Positions 24,615 to 33,794 of a stretch of 38,594 nucleotides of DNA are shown here, piece by piece. A program made the translations under genes and the position numbers. The notes below the pieces were generated by a model that saw only the letters and a list, made by a program, of their open reading frames with translations, was not told the DNA's origin and made no database searches. This DNA comes from Allomuricauda sp. (GTDB taxonomy: Bacteria; Bacteroidota; Bacteroidia; Flavobacteriales; Flavobacteriaceae), in NCBI RefSeq assembly GCF_028282265.1, contig NZ_JANQIH010000066.1, positions 1-38,594 on the forward strand, read 5' to 3'. Position 1 is the first letter of the stretch. Every line of letters begins with the position of its first letter.

Positions 24615-26646
24615 TTGTTTTGTTCGTTCGGTACTTGTCGAACCATGCAACTGTATGGGCTATTTTGGTGATGAGATTACTGGGTTTGCTTGCTATTCCA
24701 TGACTCGCCCCAGGAATTTCAACCAAAACCGTTTCAATTTTTCTCAATTTCAAGGCATGATACAACTGCTTGGCCTCACTGGGAGGGGTACGCAAATCAT
24801 CCATACCCACCATAACCATGGTCGGGGTCTCTACATTACCAACGAGCGAAATGGGTGAAAATTTCCAATAGCCTTCAAAATTTTCCCAAGGCTGTCCCGG
24901 ATAGCGGTGCTCTGCATAGTAGAAATAATTGTCAGCCACCAATGTTTTGCTTATCCAGTTCATCACGGGCTTGGCCACAACTGCTGCTTCAAAACGATTG
25001 TTCTTCCCAATCATCCATGCCGACATGATGCCTCCCGCGCTTCCACCGGTCACAAAAAGTTGGTCTTCATGTGCTATTCCCATTTGTATGCAATGGTCTA
25101 CCCCATCCATCACATCGTTGTAATCCTCCCCGGGATAATTGTTGTACAGAAGGTTCCCAAACTCTTCACCATAACTTGTACTCCCACGGGGATTAGGATA
25201 GAATACAATATAACCTGCCGAAGCGTATAACTGCATCTCCGCGGAAAATCGATCCCCGTAATTGAGAATGGGGCCTCCGTGGTTTTCCACCATAAAGGGA
25301 TATTTTTTGTTTTTATCATAGTTAGATGGATATACCACCCAACCCTGAATATCACGTCCATCCACCGAAGATTTGTACCAAACCTCTTCTACCTTACCGA
25401 GGTCCCTGAAGTCTAAAAGGGCTTTGTTCAAGGAAGTGACTTTTCTAGGATTTTTATCCTTAGCGCCTTGAATGGCCAGCTCAGCCGGATAATCAGGTCT
25501 GGAATGCGTATAGGCCATGGTGCCGTTGTTGGATACTGAATACGACCCGCTGGCATAGGGTCTTCCCAGAGTGGTACCCCCTCGGTTATCGGCCAATTTT
25601 GTCACCTTTCCCGACAGTGAGATATGCCCTATTTTGCCATTGCCCTTGTCATCATAAGTAAGGTAAAGTCCTCCACTTTTAGAATCCCATGTAATGTTTG
25701 CCAAAGTGCGGTCCAAACCTTCTGATATTACCCTTTTATTGCTACCATCAACATTCATTATATGGAGTTTTCGAATTTGATAGGCCTGTACTTTGTCCTC
25801 AAATCCCAGATAAGCGATTTTGGTTCCATCGGGAGATACCTTCGGACTGTAATCAGGACCATTTCTATCGGTCAATTGTTCAAATGCTCCCGTGTTTACA
25901 TCCACCGAATAGACCTCACTGTTCCTAAAGTCATATTCCCAATTGTCATTTCTATTGGCAGAAAAGTAGATTTTATCACCACTTCCATTCCATGACAACG
26001 TACCTCGATGATGATAATCACCAGAAGTCACTTGTCGAGCTGCGCCCCCTTCTGCCGGAATAATAAAAATATGGTTGAACCCAGGTTTTATGTATCCCCT
26101 ACCATCGGCTTCATGATATACCCTGTCGGTAATTCGAGGTGTCTCTGCCCATTTGGCGCCCTTTGGTTTTTTGGGAATTTTGGCAATGACTGGAGGAGCT
26201 TTAGGGACATTCATTGAAAAGGCTATATGTTTCCCGTTAGGCGACCAAGTAAGGGAACTTGGACTGAAAGGTAATTGTGTAAGCTTAGCCGTTTTTCCTG
26301 TGGAAACCCAGTACATGAAGATTTCTGAACCCTCATCAGTACTGCTTGAGAATACGATTCTATCTCCGTTGGGAGACCATCTTGGGTTGCTTTCGTTGGC
26401 TTCCCGCATTGTCATTTTTTGATGAGAGCTTCCATTGGCCTTTATCAACCAAAGATTCCCAGCTGAACGGTCTTTCATGATATCAAATCCCATTCTACGG
26501 TACACCACCCATTCGCCGTTTGGAGAAATCTGAGGGTCAGAAACGTATTGCAAATCAAATACATCCAAATAAGAAAAGTCTTGTTTTTGGGCCGTTAATG
26601 ATTGAAGTACAAAGGCTACTAGAAAAAAGCATAGGAGTTTACGCAT
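24607..26646 (-). CDS. Secreted S9 family prolyl oligopeptidase-type peptidase
   Basis: The start at ATG 26646 gives the signal peptide MRKLLCFFLVAFVLQSLTAQ; the frame is open 18 codons further upstream, but that part is not signal-like. The 679 residues comprise an N-terminal beta-propeller with PD40-type repeats (IAFSMNV..., SPDGTKIAYLGF, SWNGSGDKIYFSANR) and a C-terminal alpha/beta hydrolase domain from about residue 430. The triad is visible: Ser536 in TGGSAGGIMSAW, Asp616 or Asp617 in VGMDDLRTPP and His649 in PGASHGIA. The layout fits S9C acylaminoacyl-peptidase/DPP5-type enzymes, which remove N-terminal dipeptides or acylated residues in the periplasm. It is divergent from the first DUF6090 gene. 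Confidence 0.92.
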   Translation of the reverse strand: MRKLLCFFLVAFVLQSLTAQKQDFSYLDVFDLQYVSDPQISPNGEWVVYRRMGFDIMKDRSAGNLWLIKANGSSHQKMTMREANESNPRWSPNGDRIVFSSSTDEGSEIFMYWVSTGKTAKLTQLPFSPSSLTWSPNGKHIAFSMNVPKAPPVIAKIPKKPKGAKWAETPRITDRVYHEADGRGYIKPGFNHIFIIPAEGGAARQVTSGDYHHRGTLSWNGSGDKIYFSANRNDNWEYDFRNSEVYSVDVNTGAFEQLTDRNGPDYSPKVSPDGTKIAYLGFEDKVQAYQIRKLHIMNVDGSNKRVISEGLDRTLANITWDSKSGGLYLTYDDKGNGKIGHISLSGKVTKLADNRGGTTLGRPYASGSYSVSNNGTMAYTHSRPDYPAELAIQGAKDKNPRKVTSLNKALLDFRDLGKVEEVWYKSSVDGRDIQGWVVYPSNYDKNKKYPFMVENHGGPILNYGDRFSAEMQLYASAGYIVFYPNPRGSTSYGEEFGNLLYNNYPGEDYNDVMDGVDHCIQMGIAHEDQLFVTGGSAGGIMSAWMIGKNNRFEAAVVAKPVMNWISKTLVADNYFYYAEHRYPGQPWENFEGYWKFSPISLVGNVETPTMVMVGMDDLRTPPSEAKQLYHALKLRKIETVLVEIPGASHGIASKPSNLITKIAHTVAWFDKYRTNKTNE

Positions 26647-26734
26647 AACATGAAAATTTTTGAAGATTTTAAAGGTAGCGGAAACTGAGGATTTCGGCAA
26701 CTATGTGGTCAAGTGTTCGGGCTTGGTTTTTTAG

Positions 26735-26748
26735 TTGCTATATTTATG
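26735..26748 (+). promoter_or_regulatory. Promoter-like motif before DUF6090 gene 1
   Basis: TTGCTATATTTATG ends 17 nt before the ATG at 26766. An almost identical string lies 18 nt before the second DUF6090 gene (30948-30961). The TATATTTA core resembles the -7 element TAnnTTTG, so the leader would be about ten nucleotides. Confidence 0.5.
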
Positions 26749-26765
26749 AAAATTACCAACCTGGA

Positions 26766-27527
26766 ATGATCAAGTTCTTTCGTCGCATTCGTCAACGGCT
26801 GCTTATTGAGGGTAAGTTTAGTAATTATATGCTCTATGCCGTTGGGGAAATCATTTTGGTGGTCATCGGAATCCTGATTGCGCTGCAAATCAATGACTAC
26901 AGCGAGGGCCAAAAAGAACGAAAAAAAGAGGTGATTCTCCTTTCAAATCTTTCAAAGGAAATTGAATTGGATGTCCTTCAAATAGAATACAATACCAGGT
27001 TATCCAGGGAGCGTTTAAATCGATTGGATAGCTTGGTTGGGCTTTTGAAAAATCCTGATAGTGTTCAAAACTTGTTTTTTATACGGAAGTCCTTCGAATT
27101 TGTCATAGACCAATACTTCAAAAGCAACAGTGGAATTTTTGACGAGGCCATTTCCTCAGGAAAAATGAGTTACGTACAGAACGAATCCCTTAGACAAAAC
27201 ATCTTCAACTATTATCGAAATGCCAAGGAAACCTATACAGACGGTACTACTAGACAAATCACCGACGAGTTCATAACCCCGCTGTTGATAGAAAACACCT
27301 ATCTTAATCTTGAGGGATTCACCGCTTTGGGAATGGAGATTGATGAAGTATCCAATTTGGAGCATTTGGATTTGAACGAACTCAGAAACAACAAAGACTT
27401 TTGGAAAATGGTTCTTCTCAAGTTTGGGGGCAATCAAGAGCAGATCTTGCGGTGGGAAGGAATCAAAAAAAGAGCCGAAGACCTAAAACTACAGATTGAC
27501 CTAGAACTTGAAAAGTTGAAAATCTAA
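26766..27527 (+). CDS. DUF6090 family membrane protein, copy 1
   Basis: The start is ATG 26766, where the family motif begins; the frame is open further upstream but that part is unrelated. The 253-residue protein begins MIKFFRRIRQRLLIEGKFS, then one membrane helix (about 22-44, YMLYAVGEIILVVIGILIALQIN) with a conserved Gly-Glu inside it, then DYSEGQKERKKE. The remaining roughly 200 residues are helical and charged, with coiled-coil character, and should face the periplasm. The family (DUF6090, PF19578) is common in Flavobacteriaceae and has no known function. Two more copies lie at 30980 and 31740. Between them stands a tricorn-type protease. Confidence 0.85.
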   Translation: MIKFFRRIRQRLLIEGKFSNYMLYAVGEIILVVIGILIALQINDYSEGQKERKKEVILLSNLSKEIELDVLQIEYNTRLSRERLNRLDSLVGLLKNPDSVQNLFFIRKSFEFVIDQYFKSNSGIFDEAISSGKMSYVQNESLRQNIFNYYRNAKETYTDGTTRQITDEFITPLLIENTYLNLEGFTALGMEIDEVSNLEHLDLNELRNNKDFWKMVLLKFGGNQEQILRWEGIKKRAEDLKLQIDLELEKLKI

Positions 27528-27604
27528 TACATGCTTCCACGTAATTTCTTAACGAAATTCCTACTGATCCCGTATCTTATAAAACCAAAAAAATCAATAA
27601 CACT

Positions 27605-30600
27605 ATGAACGCATTCTCCACTCAAAGAATCCTGCTGGGTTTGTCAATTTTTCTTCTCCAAGCCCTAGTGGTTTTCTCCCAAGCTGAAACCAAACTCATG
27701 CAACAACCTGCAATGAGCGATACCCATGTCGCCTTTGTTTATGCTGAAGATTTATGGGTCGCCAACAAAGATGGTTCCAATCCCAAGCGTTTGACCATTG
27801 ATGAAGGTATCGAATCAAGTCCCATATTTTCGCCTGATGGCAGCATGATTGCCTTTAATGCCGAATATGATGGCAACACCGATGTATTTATTGTGCCTTC
27901 CCAAGGAGGTATCCCAAAAAGACTGACCTGGCATCCTTACAATGATTGGGTCCGAGACTTTTCTCCTGATGGGAAGAGTCTCCTTTTTGCCTCAAGACGA
28001 AATTCCCATACCAACCGATATTTCCAGCTTTATACGGTTTCCGTAAATGGAGGGGCCACAACTCAACTGGATATTCCCAATGCCTTTTGGGCTACTTATT
28101 CCGATGATGGAAAACACATTGCCTATACCCCTATTTTTGATGCCTTTCGACAATGGAAGCACTATCGCGGGGGGCGTGTTTCGAGAATTTGGGTTTACAA
28201 CACAGAAGACCATAAAGTAGTGGAAATTCCAAAACCCGCGGGAGGCAGCAATGATACCCAACCCCAGTGGATTGGTGATGAGGTCTACTTTAGAAGTGAC
28301 CGTGATGGGGAGTTCAACCTCTTCAGCTATAACATCAACAGCAAGGAAGTAAAAAAACATACGGACTATAAGAGTTTCCCTGTCACGAACCCCAAGGCCC
28401 ACAACAATTCAATAATCTATGAGCACGCCGGAACACTTCATATCTATGATGCAAACTCAGGGAACGATAAAAAACTGACCTTGAACATTACCACGGACTT
28501 ATTGGAGCTACGAGAACGCTATGTCTCCGGTCAAGAGTATGTGCGGTCGGGAAACATTTCACCTTCAGGTGCCCGGGTGGTTTTAGATTTTAGAGGTGAT
28601 GTTGTTACCCTTCCGGCCAATAAGGGAGATGCAAAAAACTTGACACAGACCACAGGAGTTCATGAAAAATTCCCGGCATGGTCTCCCGACGGCAAATCCA
28701 TAGCCTATTTTTCAGATGCTTCCGGGGAATATGCAATGCATGTGCAAAACGCTTCCAATGGTAATGTTAAAAAGATTGAAATGTCGGGCACCGGTTTTTA
28801 TGGTAACATCCATTGGTCTCCAGACAGTAAAAAAGTGAGCTATGTGGATAACGGTCGTAATCTTTACATAACAGATGTCACCACTTCAAAAACAACAAAA
28901 ATTGACCAAGATGAAATGTTCATTCCTGGAGATTTACGCGAATTGTTCAGCGATTGGTCATTTGATTCCAATTGGATAGCCTATACCAAAATCATCGATA
29001 CCAACTTTGAAAAAGCTTATTTGTATTCCCTCGCTGAAAACAAATCCTATGAGCTTACAGATGGATTGTCGAACATCACAAGTCCCGTTTTCGACCCAAG
29101 CGGAAAATACATCTACCTACTCGCCTCTACCGATGCCGGTCCGTTGGTCAACTGGTTCGACCAGTCCAGTATTGATAAAGTGCTTACCACCTCCATTTAC
29201 TTGATCACATTGCAGAAAGATGTGGTCTCCCCCTTAAAAAAAGAGAACGACCAAGAAAATGGTGATGCTGATGAAGAAGGGGAAAATGAAGAATCTTCCC
29301 CCAAAAAAGGAAAAAAAGAAGATGCTAGCACTAAACGTTTACGAATCGATTGGAATGGGATTCAAAACCGAATGCAGGCCCTACCTGTGGAAGCAGGGCT
29401 TTATAGCAATTTAAATGCTGTCAAGGAAGGGGAACTCTATTATTTGTCTACTGACCTGTACGACTCGGATTCTTATCTATACAAATTCACTTTTGAAGAA
29501 AGGAAGGCCGAGGAACTTCTTCCTCTCGATTACTATGAGGTTGCTAGTGGAGGTGAAAAGATGTTCTACAACAGCGGTGGTGCCTGGTTTGTTTCTGATA
29601 TCGGAAAAGAATCTGAGAATGGTCCACTTAAGCTTGCGAGTATTTCCATCAAAATTGATCCCAAAAAAGAGTGGAAAAATATATTTAATGAGGCATGGCG
29701 TGTAAACCGAGACTATTTTTATGACCCAGGCATGCATGGCGCAGATTGGAATGCTATGAAGGTCAAATACGAACCTTTCATTGCACATGCTTCCTGCAAA
29801 GCTGATCTCTATCGCATAATGCGATGGATGTTCAGTGAATTGGCCGTCGGCCATCACCGTTTTGGAAGTGATGGTGATGACCTCAACAATCCCGATGAAG
29901 TCCCTGGCGGACTTTTGGGGGCCGATTATGTAGTGAACAACAATCGTCATCAAATCAAAAAAATATATGGAGGGCTGAACTGGACGCCTGATTTAAGGTC
30001 TCCGCTTACGGAACCTGGAGTACAGGTATCCGAAGGGGATTATATTATCGCGGTAAATGGCAAATCGGTTACCGATGCTGATAATTTGTATAGCTTTTTT
30101 GAAAACACGGCCAATACCTTGGTTGACTTGACCGTCAGTTCCAATGCGGATGGAAGTGGCTCAAGAACCTATCAAGTTACCCCCTTGCCTACCGAATGGG
30201 CCATACGGAATAGGGACTGGGTAGAAGGAAACATGAAAAAGGTGCATGAGGCCACTAATGGTGATGTAGCCTATGTGTATGTCCCCAACACCGCGGTTGC
30301 AGGTTTTGAATATTTCAAAAGGTACTTTTTCCCGCAAGCCAATAAAAAGGCAATCATCATCGATGAGCGCTATAACGGCGGAGGGTATTTGGCAGATTAT
30401 TACATCGATATCTTAAAAAGGCCCGTGCAGGCTTACTGGAATTTCCGATATGGGAAAGACTTAAAAACCCCAAGTGCCTCCATTCAAGGTCCTAAAGTGA
30501 TGATTATTGATGAGACTGCTGGCTCAGGAGGGGATTACCTGCCATGGATGTTCCGGAAATTTAAGATGGGCACCTTGATCGGCAAGCGCACTTGGGGTGG

Positions 30601-30865
30601 ACTTGTCGGTGTTTTGGGCTATCCAGAATTTATAGACGGTGGAGTTGTGACAGCACCTAACGTTGCCTTTTATTCGGAAAAAGGGTTTAGGGTAGAGAAC
30701 GAGGGGGTTGCTCCCGATGTTGAGGTGGAACAACTGCCCGAATTGGTCGTAAAAGGTCATGACCCCCAGTTAGAAAAGGCTATTGAAATTGTTTTGAAGC
30801 AATTGAATGAAAATCCACCTAAGGAAATGGCAACGCCATCCTATCCTATTAGAACGAAATCTTAA
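27605..30865 (+). CDS. Secreted tricorn-type protease (S41 family)
   Basis: The 1086-residue protein has a signal peptide ending near VVFSQ (residue 26) and a large N-terminal beta-propeller region with PD40/WD40-like blades up to about residue 510 (FSPDGSMIAFNAEYDG, WSPDGKSIAYFSDASGEYAMHV). An acidic, low-complexity linker follows (about 545-578, ENGDADEEGENEESSPKKGKK), then a tricorn core domain, a PDZ domain (about 800-860, VSEGDYIIAVNGKSV) and the S41 catalytic domain. The nucleophile is Ser974 in ETAGSGGDYLPW. Tricorn enzymes degrade oligopeptides; the signal peptide makes this one periplasmic. It lies 77 nt behind DUF6090 copy 1 and 114 nt ahead of copy 2, on the same strand. No truncation is seen. 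Confidence 0.93.
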   Translation: MNAFSTQRILLGLSIFLLQALVVFSQAETKLMQQPAMSDTHVAFVYAEDLWVANKDGSNPKRLTIDEGIESSPIFSPDGSMIAFNAEYDGNTDVFIVPSQGGIPKRLTWHPYNDWVRDFSPDGKSLLFASRRNSHTNRYFQLYTVSVNGGATTQLDIPNAFWATYSDDGKHIAYTPIFDAFRQWKHYRGGRVSRIWVYNTEDHKVVEIPKPAGGSNDTQPQWIGDEVYFRSDRDGEFNLFSYNINSKEVKKHTDYKSFPVTNPKAHNNSIIYEHAGTLHIYDANSGNDKKLTLNITTDLLELRERYVSGQEYVRSGNISPSGARVVLDFRGDVVTLPANKGDAKNLTQTTGVHEKFPAWSPDGKSIAYFSDASGEYAMHVQNASNGNVKKIEMSGTGFYGNIHWSPDSKKVSYVDNGRNLYITDVTTSKTTKIDQDEMFIPGDLRELFSDWSFDSNWIAYTKIIDTNFEKAYLYSLAENKSYELTDGLSNITSPVFDPSGKYIYLLASTDAGPLVNWFDQSSIDKVLTTSIYLITLQKDVVSPLKKENDQENGDADEEGENEESSPKKGKKEDASTKRLRIDWNGIQNRMQALPVEAGLYSNLNAVKEGELYYLSTDLYDSDSYLYKFTFEERKAEELLPLDYYEVASGGEKMFYNSGGAWFVSDIGKESENGPLKLASISIKIDPKKEWKNIFNEAWRVNRDYFYDPGMHGADWNAMKVKYEPFIAHASCKADLYRIMRWMFSELAVGHHRFGSDGDDLNNPDEVPGGLLGADYVVNNNRHQIKKIYGGLNWTPDLRSPLTEPGVQVSEGDYIIAVNGKSVTDADNLYSFFENTANTLVDLTVSSNADGSGSRTYQVTPLPTEWAIRNRDWVEGNMKKVHEATNGDVAYVYVPNTAVAGFEYFKRYFFPQANKKAIIIDERYNGGGYLADYYIDILKRPVQAYWNFRYGKDLKTPSASIQGPKVMIIDETAGSGGDYLPWMFRKFKMGTLIGKRTWGGLVGVLGYPEFIDGGVVTAPNVAFYSEKGFRVENEGVAPDVEVEQLPELVVKGHDPQLEKAIEIVLKQLNENPPKEMATPSYPIRTKS

Positions 30866-30947
30866 CGGTAAACTATCAAAGAACAGAGATTAAAGAAAAG
30901 CCAAACAGGATGCATCCTTTGTAAATCTCCTTTTTGCCTGCATAAGA

Positions 30948-30961
30948 TTGGTATATTTATG
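30948..30961 (+). promoter_or_regulatory. Promoter-like motif before DUF6090 gene 2
   Basis: TTGGTATATTTATG ends 18 nt before the ATG at 30980 and differs from the string before copy 1 (26735-26748) at one base only. Flanking sequence is not conserved, which argues for function rather than recent duplication. Confidence 0.5.
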
Positions 30962-30979
30962 TATCCATGATAGCACAAT

Positions 30980-31747
30980 ATGATCAAATTCTTTCGTAGA
31001 ATCCGCCAAACCTTAATCTCCGAGAACGTCGCTGAACAGCAGGCAGGTAAGTTCTCAAAGTACCTTCTGTACGCCATAGGTGAAATCTTATTGGTGGTCG
31101 TGGGCATATTGATTGCACTTCAAATTAATAATTGGAATGAGCAACGAAAGAAGAACGAACAATTGACACAATACCGTAAAAACCTGATTACCGAACTTAA
31201 AACCGATTTGAGGGTTTTGGATAGTCTGGACCAACAGCGGGCTGCTCACGAAAAAAACATTAATGATTATATTGATTATTACAACAAAGAATCCATTGAT
31301 ATTGATACCCTCCGACGAAAAAAGGAAGGTGCAATCTATTCCTTGGACAGCTTCAATAAATCTTCCTTCACGCTCGACGAACTGAGTACTACGGGTAGCA
31401 TATCTCTTTTCTCTGACGATGAGAAAGAAGCCATTGCCAAATTGAAAAACACCCACGAAATCTTTGCGTATTATGAAAGAAAGACCTTGGATGGCGCAAT
31501 TGATCTCATCCAAGAATATGTGATGGCCACCGATAATTTTTATGAAAATAAAGTTACGGCCAAACAACACCTTTCAGTTAAAGATTGGCAGCACAACCTG
31601 GATTCGCCGCAATACCGCCTGTTCAATAACCAGCTCTATAGTGTCATTGTACTTTACAGGTTCCAAAAAAATACAGTTTACCCCACAATTCGAAAAGATA
31701 CCGAGGCTTTGCTAGAAATTCTGGAACAAAAACTGAACCATGATTAA
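30980..31747 (+). CDS. DUF6090 family membrane protein, copy 2
   Basis: The 255-residue protein begins MIKFFRRIRQTLISEN and has a nine-residue stretch, VAEQQAGKF, that copies 1 and 3 lack. The conserved membrane helix follows (about 32-53, YLLYAIGEILLVVVGILIALQIN), then NWNEQRKKNEQ. The rest is helical with coiled-coil segments (LITELKTDLRVLDSLDQQRAAHEKN) and shows little resemblance to copy 1. The gene overlaps copy 3 by eight bases, so the two are translationally coupled. Confidence 0.87.
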   Translation: MIKFFRRIRQTLISENVAEQQAGKFSKYLLYAIGEILLVVVGILIALQINNWNEQRKKNEQLTQYRKNLITELKTDLRVLDSLDQQRAAHEKNINDYIDYYNKESIDIDTLRRKKEGAIYSLDSFNKSSFTLDELSTTGSISLFSDDEKEAIAKLKNTHEIFAYYERKTLDGAIDLIQEYVMATDNFYENKVTAKQHLSVKDWQHNLDSPQYRLFNNQLYSVIVLYRFQKNTVYPTIRKDTEALLEILEQKLNHD

Positions 31748-32486
31748 GTTCTTTCGCCGCATACGTCAAAAATTGCTTTCTGAAAACAAATTCTCCAAAT
31801 ACCTGCTTTACGCCATTGGAGAAATCGTTTTGGTGGTCATTGGGATTTTGATTGCCCTTCAGGTCAACGATTGGAACGAGGAACGAAAATCTCTAGACAA
31901 GGAACAGCAGTATCTAACCGAAATTAAGAACAGTTTGGTTTCAGATTCTATCCAAATTCAATCCATCCTCGAGTTCAACAAAGAAAAAGTCTTAGTAGTA
32001 CAAAGGTTTATTGGACTTTTTGCCGATACCTTAACCAACAAGGAACGTTTCGAAATCATAAAAAAGTATTCGATTCCTTTCACCAATTATGAAGTTTTTC
32101 TGCCAAACAACACAGCCTGGAACAATCTTGTCTCTGCGGAAAACGTAAACTTGGTCAAAGACCGTAATCTTAGAAACATCTTAATGGAATATTATGGCTT
32201 CGATTACAACTCTTCTATTCAGGAACGTATCAAAACCATGAATAGAAAGGTAATTGATGAAAATTTTCCAAGCTTTTTTACCAAGGAATACGTTCAAGCA
32301 AATCTGGGAATTTCCACGGATATGCCAAGTATTGAAGAAAGCACCATCCACCTTAATCAAGTATTCCTGTCCGACCTCTTTGGAATTACTTTTCTCCTTA
32401 GTCTACAGGATCAATTTCTAGTTGACATCAACACCGACATCAATGAAGCCCTGAAAATCATTAATCAAAGGTTGGAAAATCCCTAA
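31740..32486 (+). CDS. DUF6090 family membrane protein, copy 3
   Basis: The 248-residue protein begins MIKFFRRIRQKLLSENKFS, then has the membrane helix YLLYAIGEIVLVVIGILIALQVN (about 21-43) with the conserved Gly-Glu, and NDWNEERKSLDKEQ. The remaining 195 residues are helical and again differ from copies 1 and 2. It starts inside the last codons of copy 2. The next gene, an SDR, starts 9 nt after its stop and may belong to the same transcript. Confidence 0.87.
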   Translation: MIKFFRRIRQKLLSENKFSKYLLYAIGEIVLVVIGILIALQVNDWNEERKSLDKEQQYLTEIKNSLVSDSIQIQSILEFNKEKVLVVQRFIGLFADTLTNKERFEIIKKYSIPFTNYEVFLPNNTAWNNLVSAENVNLVKDRNLRNILMEYYGFDYNSSIQERIKTMNRKVIDENFPSFFTKEYVQANLGISTDMPSIEESTIHLNQVFLSDLFGITFLLSLQDQFLVDINTDINEALKIINQRLENP

Positions 32487-32495
32487 ATTGTAAAA

Positions 32496-33254
32496 ATGGA
32501 CTTTAAGGACAAAAAAGTATTGATTACAGGAGCCTCTCGCGGAATTGGTAAAGCTACAGCAGAAGCATTCGCCAAAAAAGGAGCCACGGTCGGACTTAAT
32601 TACCGTTCGAACCAAGAGGAGGCAGAAAAAACAATTTCTGGGTTAACGGGTAACGGCCACCAACTCTTTGAATATGATATCAGCCAAAAAGAAAACTGTA
32701 AGAAACTCATCGATGACTTTGTAAAAGCATATGGTCGTCTTGATGTGTTGGTGAACAATGCGGGCATCTCCATTTTTCATGAAATCGACCAAGTTGACTT
32801 TGACCATTGGACCCATGCTTGGGAGGAGACCTTTAAAACCAATCTTTTCGCCGCTGCAAATCTGTGCTATTGGGGAGCCCAAGCCATGATGAAAACCGGA
32901 AGAGGTAGAATCGTAAACGTTTCTTCCCGTGGTTCATTTCGTGGCGAACCTACCAAACCCGCCTATGGGGCCAGCAAGGCTGCACTCAACGCCATGAGTC
33001 AGTCTTTGGCAAAAAAGTTAGCTCCTCACAACATCTATATCGGAGTGGTAGCACCGGGCTTTACTGAAACCGAAATGGCGGCTGTTACCTTAACCCCGGC
33101 TGAACGAGAAAACCTACTACGGGAATCTCCCTTTAAACGTATGGCTCAGCCCTCAGAAGTTGCCCACGCCATTTTGTTTTTGGCATCGGAAGGGGCAGAA
33201 TACACATCGGGAACCATTATCGATGTCAATGGTGCTTCCTACTTAAGAAGTTGA
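32496..33254 (+). CDS. Short-chain dehydrogenase/reductase (classical SDR)
   Basis: The 252-residue protein has the nucleotide-binding motif TGASRGIG (residues 11-18). A basic NYRSN segment after the second strand suggests NADP(H). NNAG is at 87-90, and the catalytic set is Ser144, Tyr157 and Lys161 (YGASK). The PG motif VAPGFTETEM and the C-terminal GTIIDVNGA are typical of the FabG-like group. The substrate is unknown. The gene lies 9 nt behind DUF6090 copy 3 and 7 nt before a helical protein of unknown function, so these probably share one transcript. Confidence 0.92.
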   Translation: MDFKDKKVLITGASRGIGKATAEAFAKKGATVGLNYRSNQEEAEKTISGLTGNGHQLFEYDISQKENCKKLIDDFVKAYGRLDVLVNNAGISIFHEIDQVDFDHWTHAWEETFKTNLFAAANLCYWGAQAMMKTGRGRIVNVSSRGSFRGEPTKPAYGASKAALNAMSQSLAKKLAPHNIYIGVVAPGFTETEMAAVTLTPAERENLLRESPFKRMAQPSEVAHAILFLASEGAEYTSGTIIDVNGASYLRS

Positions 33255-33261
33255 TCAGTTT

Positions 33262-33738
33262 ATGAAGACCGCCACCATAGCACAGCTAAAAAAAGAACTT
33301 CAATACCGCTCAGACGATGAGATTGTTGGACTATGCCTCCGATTGGCAAGATTTAAAAAGGAAAACAAGGAACTGCTAACCTACTTACTTTTTGAATCGG
33401 ATCATGAGGCGGGTTATGTCGAAGCTGTAAAGCAAGAAGTAGATCAACAATTCGGGGAAATCAATCGCCATAGCTTCCATTACATCAAAAAAAGCGTGCG
33501 GAAAATCCTGAGAACTATTAAAAAATACATCAGGTACTCGGGCAATAAAGAAACCGAGGTACAGCTCCTCCTTTATTTTTGCGAAACGCTGAAAGATTTT
33601 AAGCCCTCTATTTTCAATCACACCGTTTTAACCAATTTGTATATCCGACAAATTGATTTTATCGATAAAAAGATTGACGGACTACATGAAGATTTGCAAT
33701 ATGATTATGGATTGATTCTGGATGAGTTAAAACCGTAG
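33262..33738 (+). CDS. Small helical cytoplasmic protein, unrecognised family
   Basis: The 158-residue protein begins MKTATIAQLKKELQYRSDDEIVGLCLRLARFKKENKELLTYLLFES. It has no signal peptide or membrane helix. It is all helical with many Lys and Glu, a basic middle (IKKSVRKILRTIKKYIRYSGN) and a C-terminal part rich in Tyr, Leu and acidic residues (IDGLHEDLQYDYGLILDEL). I believe similar proteins occur in other flavobacteria but cannot name a family with confidence. The gene lies 7 nt behind an SDR and just before the AraC regulator, all on one strand. The basic centre could bind nucleic acid, but no motif proves it. Confidence 0.7.
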   Translation: MKTATIAQLKKELQYRSDDEIVGLCLRLARFKKENKELLTYLLFESDHEAGYVEAVKQEVDQQFGEINRHSFHYIKKSVRKILRTIKKYIRYSGNKETEVQLLLYFCETLKDFKPSIFNHTVLTNLYIRQIDFIDKKIDGLHEDLQYDYGLILDELKP

Positions 33739-33794
33739 TCCTTCTCCCCGATTTGGTAACAAATCTTTATCTTTCTAGAAGCTTTACCCTTATT

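Noticed and set aside
26647-26765. Upstream extensions of the S9 peptidase (to 26700) and DUF6090 copy 1 (from 26703)
   Set aside because: The S9 extension would mask a clear signal peptide, and the DUF6090 extension lacks similarity to the other two copies, which start at MIKFF.
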